Source: Luscinia megarhynchos (lineage: Eukaryota; Chordata; Aves; Passeriformes; Turdidae). From it: a stretch of DNA of 64,000 nucleotides. Position 1 is the first letter of the stretch; each line of letters opens with the position of its first letter. Both the position numbers and the translations under genes were made by a program. The stretch spans positions 81,412,905-81,476,904 of the forward strand of contig JAPFBE010000002.1 of the NCBI GenBank assembly GCA_034336665.1, in the 5' to 3' direction. Below, piece after piece: positions 1 to 18,300 of this stretch. Under the pieces are notes generated by a model. The model saw only the letters and a list, made by a program, of their open reading frames with translations. It made no database searches and was not told the origin of the DNA.

Positions 1-7558
<7,558 letters not shown>

Positions 7559-10500
7559 CCTCAGGCAGAGCATCTCTATAAGGAACCACAGCATTTCATC
7601 CTTCTTGGAAACCAGATTCCCCATGAAGTTGACAGACATTGATCAGAGAAACTGTTACAAGACTGCATTGAAAACATTGTCCATTCTGCACATGTGCAGC
7701 CACTGCAGATAGACTTGGGTTTGTCAAGCACAAGACCATATTAACCTGGTCCCTTATTTATTGTTCCCCATTCTCTAGTGTACAAGCAGTTACCAGCCCT
7801 GAGATTTGTAACCAGATGACCCACTGCAAATGTGAAATGCAGCATTTTTATCCATATTTCAGTGTGGATAAGCTTATTCTAAAGCATGTTCATTAACTAT
7901 GCTGGTCTAATTTCAGAAATCTGGTATGAATCACTTTACCAGTAGTTGTCTCTGTCATTGCTAAAAACCTGTTGCAGTGCTAAAGATGGGCAAAGTGGCT
8001 GACTGTTCACTTGCTCAGACTGATCCATATATCTCTATACTGTATAGTCTTGCCAAATACCTCTGGTAGTTCTCAGCACGTAGCAATGAGGACTTGTAAG
8101 TATGGCATTCATCTACAAATGTCACTTGTAAGTAAATGGTAAAGAAACCATTTTGACCTTGTATATAATGTTTATAATATGCAATAATATATTTTAACTA
8201 CTGTATGTGGGCATGTTTACTGCCACTATGTTTTTATATGTATTTGGTTTAGGGCTTAATAGAATCTTTCCTAGAGGATTAAATTGCTGCAATCTGTTAA
8301 GGAGTGTGTACTGAGAAGCTGATAACTGAATCTGTACTCATATGCTCCATCCTTGCTCACACAGTTATATATTGAAATATTAGAGCAGACTCTGCTTCTG
8401 GATCTTGGATGCTTTGGAACAATGGGGTCCACTTAGGTGCCCAAGTCCCAGCTGTAGATACCTGAGTCTCCCACCCAGCTGTAACAAAATCCATGAGATG
8501 CTGCATGTCTGCTGCCTGGTTTGCCTAGAGGTACAGAAGGGACTTTCTTCCTGATCGTCTTCCTTTGATGAAGCAGAGGCTCCTAAAGTGGCCTTTTCTC
8601 AAACCTGTGGTGGGAAGGTTCTTTCTGCAGTAGTCTGTGCATCAAAGCATTCCTCTAGACTGTAAGAAACAGGACTTCAGGCTCTTCCTTTTAAGTATAT
8701 TTGCTCTCGTATTTCCATTGAATGATTCTGTTGTGATTCCCAGGACACTTGGGTGATATATAAGCCTGGGCTTGATGTAAATATTTTGCCAAAACTGGAA
8801 CAATTTTTTCCAGTGGAGACTGAGTATCTCACAGCTAAGGTGAGAAGATTGGTCTCTCTCTCAAGGGCTGCATCTGAACCCAATTGGAACTACGTGGTTA
8901 TTCCATCAAATTCCACACCCATCTTACAAATTCTGTGAAGAGATAAAGTTGTGCAGGCTAAAATCATACCAGGAAGGGGGTTCAAGGCCTGAATGTCTAT
9001 GATATCCAAATCCAGCACCTCTCTCTCTCTCCATTCCAGCTCCTCTGGCTGTGGTAAAGAGCTCCTCACTTAGCATATAATTCCATGAGTTTCAGTTGCA
9101 TTTTATTCTGTATGCACTGTACATGTGTCCTGTGTGACAGACAGAAGTGTGGGTCCTTTCCTACATGCAGTCTTTAGAGTTTATTCTTTTCCTTCTAAAA
9201 CCTTTTCTCTTTAGTCACACAATCTTTATTATTTGGTGGTTAATGGCAGAAGGAAACACTGCCTAGTTTAACAGGGCTCATGTAGTATTTTGAGCTGTGT
9301 GGAGCTATTTACATTCAAGCAAAGTAGCTGGGATAACTTACCAGTCTGATTTGGCCATATCTACATGAATTGTCCTGTAAGTTATTTCACACTTTCTTAA
9401 CTTTATTAGCAGTAGCATCCCATTCCTTCAATATATATGTTAGGTACATGTCAAGGTTTCTGTGGGACCAGAAACTATAAAAGGTTCAGGTTGGTAGCAT
9501 CAGCGCTCACATACCCAGAATCTACATATGCTTGTAAAGTAAAGAGTATATTCTGTTTTTCTCCTGCCCTTTTCTTTTGTCATGCACTCTTTCGCCTTCT
9601 GGTGCAGAGTTCTGTTGTGATTTCCTTAACTTCATATAAAAATGCACTCCAGCAAAGATGCTCTTGCTACCCTGCTCAAGAGCAAACAACCTGGGAATAC
9701 AAGAGATTTATGATGGTTCAGTTTGTTTCTATTTGGCTCAGACTGATATAAAAAGTCTATGCTGACTTATCCCAGATATTTTTTTCTTAAGGCAAAAAAA
9801 GAGGACAGTTTGGACAGGAGGCATTAGGAACTGGGACCAGCACACAGGACTGGTGAGCAATACTGTTAGTTCTTGTATTTCTCTGTTGGTGTTTGGAACC
9901 CTCAGAATATCATCTGGGGTCTCTTAGCTAGTCAAGATGTCTGGGCAGAAGCTGCAGGTGAAGCAAAGGAGTAAATATATGCAGGAATTGACCCTGGTTC
10001 TGCTCCCAGCAAACCTGCTGTCCAAGGGAATGCCTGTGGCACCTGGGGCTGGCCTGGGTTGGAATGTGCTGCATTAAGGAAGGCCAGTGAGAATTTAGGA
10101 TCACAGAGAAGAACAGGCTGTCCTGGCAGCACCAGCATTTAGGGTAAGGGGGTGGTTTGTCTTACATTTGGGTCGAGATTAGCTGAGATCTGTTGGGTGC
10201 TGCAGCATCCTGTGATGAGGAGCAGAGTAGGATCAGAGAGAAGTACAATGCTCAAGGAATACTGGGGCTTAAAGACATATCTTTCCATTGTCATTTTAGG
10301 AGCTTTCAGTCAGCCACTGTCCAGAAAAGGAAAGTTGCTTCCAAGATTAACTGAAAGCCATTCTAAATACATCTTAAAGTGTGCAAATTCCTGATAGTGG
10401 AAAGCTGATTCCTCTCCTTAGTTCCTTCTTACTTCTCAATTAAGTTATCAGGAAGGGTGGCTAGATTGGTGGTAAGATTATTTTAAAACAACAACTAGAG

Positions 10501-11885
10501 CTAGGTAAGGATGGTTGCCCTTAACTTATCTGCCAGCGTCTGAGGGCTTTGTTTCTCTGCTCCAGAGGCAGGTGCATCACCAGCACTAAGGCTGAGCATC
10601 CATGCCACACCTCTTCAGTTGTTATAGCAGCAGCTGCTGGAGGAGCACTGACTCTTGGATCCTGGTTGTGGCAAGCTGTGAGCTCTCAGGGTTCACCTTG
10701 CTGGTCAAATCAGCCCATCAGAGTGGTGGGGAAGGGGCACACAAGAAAACTTCTGAAGCAGCAGTGGCTGCCTTGTGTCCTGCTTGACTCAAATGTCCTG
10801 AGGAGTACATAGTGCTTATATGTGTATTGTTTAAAATATGCATGCTGCTTCTCTTTGATAAAAATATTGATTAATGCTGGATCTTCCAAATGTTATGAGT
10901 TAAATGGAAGTAGGATTTGGCTACTGTTCAGCAGGGGACAGGAATATCTGCCTCACCTCCTTTTGTCTCTTTGTGGCACTGCTGTGGTTGTTTATTTAAA
11001 GGAACAAAATTCTCATTTCCTTTTCTTCTTCAAGACAGCAGTTTTGATTGTTAACTAGTGCAGCCTGAAGAGTGGCTTGCTGCTCAGTGCATTTTCCCTA
11101 TGAAGAGTTATAGCAGTGCAGTGTCTGTAGATGCTGTGTTTTGAAAGACTCTGATAGAGAGGTACAAAAAGGAGAACATACTTCTAAATTTGGTTCCTGC
11201 TGCAGATTTGGCACTTTGTCCGTCCATTTGATGTTCTGTTATGAAATCCCATTCAAATTCTAGTTCTTTCTCACAATCAGGTGCTGATATCCCCAAAATA
11301 AATTGCATCCTTTGAGTGAAGCTTTGTGGATGCACGGTGATAACCCCATCAAGACATTTTGGAGGATTCTTACCACTGACTGTAAACAACAAAGAAAAGA
11401 ATGTTTTTTCCTGTGTGTCCTCTGTCACAAAGTTTTTGATCAATGGAATTCAGAGATCAAATGTCTTTCTTATATATTTTTCTCTTTCATTCTATGAATT
11501 GTTTAAATGTAAATTAATTCAAACAGTTAGTAAAATCTTAACTCTCTAGCTGTCAGAGATGGTGTATATTGTTTGAAGTGGAACTGGAAAGAAGTATCTT
11601 ATGACTTATAAAATGTAAAGCTTATTAAATGTTTATATGCTCTTCCATTTCCTATTAATTGAGACAAGATACAAACAAGAATGTTTGTGCCAAAGATTGT
11701 GACAAGCCGTCTTACTGGCAAACAAGGAAACAATGTATAAATAGTGTGCTTTTATATTAAGAATATAGCTCATGTAACTTAATAGTGTTGCAACTGGGAG
11801 AGGGGTTTGATAAGCTGTAAATACAGGTATTTTATTTTTTGTACATTTTTAAGAAGGAAAAAAATAAATATTCCTATGTATGACA
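7559..11885 (+). other. GRHL2: Probable GRHL2 3' UTR
   Basis: Non-coding sequence after the GRHL2 stop. The stretch to about 8.3 kb, and again about 11.45-11.89 kb, is AT-rich and has the look of an untranslated region. Candidate poly(A) signals on the + strand are ATTAAA at 8278, ATTAAA at 11624 and AATAAA at 11863. A Pumilio-type TGTAAATA element sits at 11816-11823, just before the last signal, and a CR1 insertion begins soon after. The 4.3-kb length is inferred. If the signal at 8278 is used, the UTR would be only about 0.75 kb. No other gene is visible in the stretch. Confidence 0.5.
11863..11868 (+). terminator. GRHL2: Candidate GRHL2 distal poly(A) signal (AATAAA)
   Basis: An AATAAA inside an A/T-rich tract, about 45 bases after a TGTAAATA Pumilio-like element and about 60 bases before a CR1 fragment. 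It is the last strong signal before clearly repetitive sequence. Only transcript data could separate it from the earlier candidates. Confidence 0.45.
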
Positions 11886-11923
11886 TAATATTTCTGTTGC
11901 TGTGACATGTATTACTACATCTC

Positions 11924-12262
11924 TCCAGGAGAGATGCTATCAGGGTGTACAAATACCTGAAGGGAGGCTGTGCAGAGAGGATGGAGTCAGGCTCTTCTAA
12001 GTGGTGCCCAGTGACAGGACCAGAGCCAAGTGGACACACCCTATAGCACAGTTGGCTCCCTCTGAAATCAGGGAATGCTTTTTACTGTGAGAGTGACTAA
12101 GCACTGGAGGTAGGTTGCCCGGAGAGGTTGTGGGAGTCTCTATCCCTGTAGATATTTAAAAGCTGCCTTGACATGGTCCTGGAAAAACAATTCTCATTTG
12201 CCCTACTTGGACTAGATGAACTACAGGAATCCCTTCCAATCCCAACTACTCTGTGATTCTGT
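11924..12262 (+). mobile_element. CR1 LINE fragment (3' end)
   Basis: This is the 3' terminal part of a CR1 non-LTR retrotransposon. Recognisable landmarks in order are the AGGGTGTACAAATACCTGAA region, GGTGCCCAGTGACAGGACCA, TAGGTTGCCCGGAGAGGTTG, TGGACTAGATGA, and the terminal ACTCTGTGATTCTGTG tail. It is 5'-truncated and carries no intact reverse transcriptase frame, as is usual for bird CR1 copies. The left boundary is approximate. Confidence 0.88.
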
Positions 12263-12559
12263 GGCTTGTTGGAGTTCCTGGGGACCTGGCTGGAAGCACT
12301 GACACAAACATCTTTGTGGCTCCTGGGCACCTGCAGTGAGATCCTCACCCACATCTGCTCCAAAAGCACTGAAGCTTGCCTGGCTGCACAGCTTGAGTAA
12401 AACATTTTCATCAAACATTTTATGCTCCACCTGTTGAGTTTGGTTTTTCAAACAAGATTTAGGAGGTGAGAACGTCTTAGTAGGTGGGACATTGCTTGGG
12501 AAAGCATTTGCCTCAGCAAAGGGTGATGCCCAAGCAGTAGCGGGACAGTCTCACAGTGG

Positions 12560-13310
12560 GGTGGAGGAGTTCCGTGCTCTGAATTCAGTGCAGGGTGAGC
12601 CAGGATCAGCCCCCGTGGAGCTCGTTAAGGTAATCACATTTCCCGGGCACTGCCTGTGCTAGATGTTAATTATGTTTTATAGGAAGCGGTTTTACTGAGT
12701 GGCTCTTAAAATGCAAATGCTTTAAAGCCGCGTGGTTGGCAGCGCTCCATCTGCGAGGCCGGGCAGGGGTGAGAGTGTGCTGGCTGATGGGAACCACTGC
12801 ACCCGCTGCGTGCTCAAGGGCGGGGCTTTAGCGAGGTGACTCGGGACACCTTGATTAAAGGTCACGAAGAGCAACTGACCCCTTTTTGGAGCAGGGAGCA
12901 AAACACCACCTCTAGCTCCTGACCACAACGTTGGGGGACTCACTGGAGCAGCAAAGCTGTGCTGTTCAGCACCTTCCCAGTCTCGGCTCAATCTGTGCTG
13001 CAGAAAACAGCCACAGATTCTGGAGCACGCTGCTTACAGATGGGCCAGGAGCTGCAGGATCACAGGTTCCCTCCTCCCGCAGGTGGAGGAGGTCCACGCC
13101 GGGACTGTGGGATGCAACACGCTCCAGTGCCTGGGGCAGACAGCGAGAGGAGGGACAGCAAGGCTGGTGAGTGGAGGATTTAAACACCCCTCTACAAACA
13201 CCTCCTCACACCCAGTCTTTCTATGCTAAATCGTACGATGGCCCTAAGGGGAGGGCGAGGAGAGTGTACATCACCGGGAGCCTGGCCCACTGGAAGCTTG
13301 TGTAATAAAG
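12560..13310. other. CpG-enriched block with promoter-like and poly(A)-like motifs
   Basis: GC-rich sequence with about 27 CpG dinucleotides by hand count, inside otherwise CpG-poor DNA. At its left part an octamer motif ATGCAAAT (12711-12718) is followed directly by TTTAAA (12721-12726). At its right end, AATAAA (13304-13309) is followed by a T/G-containing stretch. No long convincing protein is encoded: overlapping frames of 70-90 codons occur on both strands, as expected in GC-rich DNA. It could be a short unannotated transcript, a distal regulatory element, or an old LTR whose ends I cannot define. Confidence 0.4.
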
Positions 13311-13824
13311 CCTGTTTGCACTGAGCACAGGAGATACCTGAATACTGTAACTGGTGCTCCATTCAGGCTCCAGCCTGTCTCAAGCTCATATTAATGTGCA
13401 GTTCCACAAATAGGCTATTTTTTTTAATCTCAAAAGAAAATAGGCACTGGTTTCTGTTACCTTCCAGTAGGCTTTAAATTACTTTTTGCACTCAGCTAAT
13501 CCCAGGTCCAAATTTAACCTAGGTAAAAATTTGAGGAGCTGAAGGAGCATGCACAGAAGCATCAGCCAGCCCCCTCCAGAGTCTGTCTGAGGCTGGCAGG
13601 AGTCCCTGCTGTGACAAGCTCTGCTGCTGCCTCATCAGGCACATCTCTGAGCAACTAACCACAGCCACCCTGCCAGCCCATGCTCCCTTGCCACATCCTG
13701 CTCTCTTGATGGTGTGATAGTCATTAGGGGGTAAAAAAGCCCCCTGAACCTGGAGAGGAATTTTTCTACAGCAGTGAGGCTTTAAGGCTGCACGGTGAAG
13801 GGAGTAAAGGACATGGCACACCAT
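13311..13824. other. Intergenic sequence
   Basis: Between the CpG-enriched block and the AT-rich UTR-like block. I recognise no gene or repeat in it. A minus-strand frame of 132 codons (13519-13917) has no recognisable domain and runs across the candidate poly(A) signal, so I do not call it. Confidence 0.6.
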
Positions 13825-15300
13825 TGCTAGCTGCAGCAGAATGTTTATTAGTAGGAAAGAACATTTAGGGGATTTCAGTAGGTGAATTTTTTTGAACTGT
13901 TGGTATCCACCACACATTGGTTTTCATCAAGATTGTTCAAGGTCACATATTTATATAAGAAAGCAATAATTCATATTTAGGTGCAATCAGTAATTCCAGT
14001 ATGAAAAAGCACCGTGTCACAAAACAATTTACAATACAAAAGTCTTCAAAATCTAACATTTAAAAACAATATATTTGTTCAACAGTAATAACAATACAGT
14101 AAAAAAATTTTCATTTCCCTTCAAACAATACTGCTTATATATTTTGGCACTGAGAAAGAAACTGTCACAAATGTGCCTTTTTAGCCACGCAATGCTGCTT
14201 TGTGAGTGTCTATATAACAAGGAAAAACATGCTTTTGAAGTCAGTCATTTTGCCAGGTGCAGTTTGAACTGCTTTTCTCCATTAAAAAGGAAAGAAAAAA
14301 AAACTGAAAGAAAAATAACTCCTAGGCTGCAGCATGTCTTGTCTTTTGGCCCACAAAACAATCTGGAGAAGCATCTCAGGTTCAGTCTATCTAGGAATAC
14401 AACCCTGCCTGAAAGGCTGGATCTGAGCCCCACTTCACCCTCTGAACCTGACAAGAAACGTAGACCTAAGCCACCCAAATGGTCCTGTCTTTTAGGGACT
14501 GACCCCAAGTTCTTGCTATATTAAGCACCCCAATAAGATTTTGACCCTAGAATTGCTGCTCAGGCTCTTCTTTTCCTTAATTCCCCTCAATTTTAGTTAA
14601 TTCATTTTAGAGTCACTTGCACAAATGGTCTTGCAATGTGAGCCCACAGCCAGCAGTTCCAAGGAAATCCAAGTTCCAAGGAAATCCAAGTTCCAAGGAG
14701 CGTGCATGGGGTGAGAGAGCCCGATGCCAGCGGGGTGCCCCGAGTCACATTCCTCCCAGGCCTGCTCCTGGGGCCAGGGCTGGCACACAGCGTGGGAGGG
14801 GGAGGCTGGAATCTGAGAGAGGGAAAGACAAAACTAGATTTCCAGGAAGAATTAGTTTCCACTCAAAACTGACCCCTGTTAAAAGAAGAAGGCAGGTGCT
14901 ACGTGCCGGGTGAACACCGGTGTCTGCGTGCAGCTATGGCAGCCCCTGAAAAGGCTGATTCTAGTGAACATGCAGTCCTTGGTGCTACCTCTAAAAGCAG
15001 AACAATAACAAAAAAAAATTAAATAGTTTTTACATCTTACATCAAAGATGCCACTACAAAAACACAATAGTATCACACATTAATTAGTACAGTCTTAAAA
15101 ATGCAAACCAACGCTGGTAAGACTCCCATACATTCTGCATATCCTATGTACAGGGGAGAACAGCTTCTCGAGAGGAGGGGACAGTCACAGAGAGACAATC
15201 TTCTGTTTTCTGAGTAAGTTGCATAATACAAATACATTATCAGCATAAGGAAACTTTATTCTAACACTAAGAGCTCGGGAAAGGTCCTAACTGGGAGTTA
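13825..15300 (-). other. Minus-strand 3'-UTR-like block, owner unknown
   Basis: Read on the minus strand this stretch is T-rich in the manner of a vertebrate 3' UTR. It ends in AATAAA (complement of 13844-13849) about 15-20 bases before a CA-containing cleavage context. Particularly UTR-like AT-rich runs lie at 13.93-14.12 kb and 15.0-15.1 kb. It may be a far-distal 3' end of NCALD, whose stop codon lies 9.9 kb away, or a separate non-coding transcript. The 149-codon plus-strand frame at 14075-14524 lies inside it and has no recognisable similarity. Confidence 0.35.
14656..14699. repeat. 17-bp tandem repeat, 2.6 copies
   Basis: The unit GTTCCAAGGAAATCCAA is repeated at 14656-14672 and 14673-14689, and its first ten bases recur at 14690-14699. 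The copies are identical, so the array is recent or under slippage. Confidence 0.9.
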
Positions 15301-18300
15301 ATAGCTGGGGGAACCGTGCACGTGCTGGGGGGCACAAAACACACACAACCCTCCGCCAAATTCTCCATCTCCTCCGGTGGCCTGATCACCTGCTTCCATT
15401 TTATCTGTAGGTACAGACTCCCAAAGCATGGAACAGCACAGGGCACATCCCCAAAAGCTGCCCCTGGTGTGCCTGGAAGCTGCTCACCTCTTCATGTCCT
15501 TCTCATGGGCTTTGCCTGGCAGAGAACCAGCTGGAGAACCTCCAGATGAGCTTACAACAGAACCGGGGTGGGGGGGAAATTAACACATCACAACAGCTAC
15601 AGGCAACACCACACAGGACACTTGCAATTCTAGACAGCTGTAAGAAAAATATGCGGACCAAATTAATTTAATTCATAGTTGTCCCTCTCCTTTCTGAATA
15701 GTAAAAGTCTTTCTTAGGATATGTAGGTTTGCTTACAAAGCATTCATCTAGAGAGGTATCTAATTTTGCCAAGACACAGGATATACTGAACTCCATGCTG
15801 CTGCAGTGAGTCTGCTCAGAGTAGATCATTAAAAATTCCATTTGTTACGTCTACTCTATGCTGCAATGAGACAACAGCCTGAGGGAACAGAGAAAGCTCT
15901 CCCTGTGGAATGGTCATGGGCTTAAATAGGAACTGGACTCTTTGATCCATTTAGCTCTTGGCCATGTTTTATCTCAATTTATTAGTTTCTATGCCATGAA
16001 AGATATCTGCCGAAATTTAAACAAATTGTTGTGATTTCATCCCAGCCAGCAACTAAGTCCCACAAAGCCACTCATTCACTCCCATATAGTGGGATGGAAA
16101 AGAGAATTTGGAAGGATAGAAGTGAGAAAACCCATGATAAAGACAGTTTAATAGGGAACACAAAAGCCCCATGCACAAGCAAAGCAAAGCATTAATTCAC
16201 CAATTCCCATGGGCAGGCAGTTGTTCAGCCATCCCCAGAAAAACAGGGCTCCCTCACAGCTAATGGTGACTTGGGAAGACAAATGACATCACTCTGAATG
16301 TGTCACCCTCTTCCTCCTCTTTTCCCCTGCCTCTTTATATGCTGACCATGGTCTGGGGTGTTCCTGGGGTCAGCTGGGGTCAGCTGTCCTGGCTGTGTCC
16401 CATCCCAGCTCCATGTGCACCTCAAGCTCCCTTGCTGATGGTGTGGGGTGGGAAGCAGAAAAGTCCTTGACACCATGTGAGCACTGCTCAGCAAAAATGA
16501 AAACATCCCTCTGTTAGCAGCACTATTTCCAGCACAAATCCAAACCTGACCCTCATTCGAGCCTACTGTGAGGAAAATTAACTCTATCACAGCCAAAGCC
16601 AGCACACAAATGAGTAATTACTTTTGCATCAATCATATCACTCACTCAGCAACATTTAAAAATTAAAACTTATTAAGTACTCCTGTCAGAGGAAGATAAT
16701 ATTGGTCACTTCAGGTTCCAGAGCAAAATAATGTGGAATAAACAAATGTTAACTACAAGACTGCTAGGATGGAATTGAAGCGAGTGAGTGGAAGAGATAA
16801 ACAGATTGAAATGCAGCTCAATTTGTCTCCTTGAAGCAAGTGTGCAGACAAAAAAAAATCCCTAAGGTAATTAAGCTCTTCATTTTTGCCAGGCATGGTA
16901 TGCCCACCTTGCTAATAATTCTCAGTCAGTTCTGCTCTTGTCATCATTGGGACTTCTTCATAAGAGCTGAAGAACCAGCTGGGTTGAATCTAAGAGGATC
17001 CAAAATAATGAAATAAATCACAGTCATGCCTAAAAAATGAATAAGTAAACTAAACACAAAGTACCAAAGAAACATGATTTTGTGGAACATTTGTACCACT
17101 AACATCAAGCATGACGTCTTTAGTAACCTTCCTTAGATCCTTACTGCATTGAAAGCCTGGATTTCACTTTTCTTTTTCTTCCAGATACTAATAAAAAACT
17201 ATCTGGTTGCCCTGCAAATGGGAATAATGACAGGAAATAAAAAGGTGGTGGTGGCAAGGAACTGCAAGTTCTCCTCCAAGCCAGCACACTGGACCCATTA
17301 ATCTTCCCTCTGAGTGCAGCCAATGAGCAGCACAAATGAAGTTTAGAATCTAAGAGGATTTTCTCAGGTGGGTTTGCTAATCACCATCATCCTGTCATCC
17401 CATTTGGTGGGGAAATGTGAGGCCAGCCCTGAACACTGCTGAAACCCCTGTCCCCAGGGAGGAGAAAAACAGAGGTCACTTGTTTTTGACTGAGAAGAAG
17501 AATTGTTTCCAGCTGATAGAACTATGCCAAAATTACCTCTTGGTCCACATCTGCTGTGCTGTGCTCCTGCAGGACTGGGCACTGCACGCTGCATGGGGAT
17601 GCACAGGAAGGTGCTGCTCCAGCCTGGAATAAACCAGCTCTCTGTGGATAAACCAGGGCAGCAGAGAGCGAGCCCCAGGCAGGTTCAGTCTGCACTGCCT
17701 CAACAAACACGTGCACAGCAATGGAAACTGCTGTTTCAGAGGTTCAGTGTGCCCATAAAAATGTTTAATACTGCCATTACTTAATAACAGGAAATAGTGT
17801 GGTACACACAGGTGAGCCAAAGATGGGAAACCAAGTAAGAAGCTGTTCCATTTAAGTGCATCAAGCTTGGCTCCTCCACATGTCAAGGGACATTTGGTTA
17901 TTTGTGCACACAGAGGCTGGGGATGGCAGCTGGGAGGTGGCTGCAAAGACTTGGAGAGCTGGACACCCTGAGCACACGCCCTGGGAAGGTGAGAACATCT
18001 TTGGTATGAGGTCAGGGCGAGAGGGGAAGATCTGAAACATCTCAGGTGCACAGTAAGTGAATACCCAGAGGGTGGGTGGCTGCTGTGTGCCCTGAGATCT
18101 AGGAAGCCCTCAGCCTGCCTAATCATCTCAGATAGCATGTCTGTGGCAGGAGCAGAGCCCCCAGCCTCCCCACACGGGGCTGAAGCAGCCCAGGAGGTGC
18201 CATTGACTGGGCTGGAGTAGAGGAGCTGCTCTGTGCTGGCTGCTGCTAAGAGGGTGCAAATTCAGACCCTGGGCTATAGGTGGACATGTCTTTACAGTTT

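Noticed and set aside
14075..14524. 149-codon plus-strand frame
   Set aside because: It lies in the AT-rich UTR-like block and has no similarity I can name. Composition changes along its length suggest chance openness.
17533..18138. 201-codon minus-strand frame
   Set aside because: It is Ser/Leu/His/Pro/Cys-rich with no domain or splice signals, overlaps frames on the other strand, and lies in intergenic sequence.
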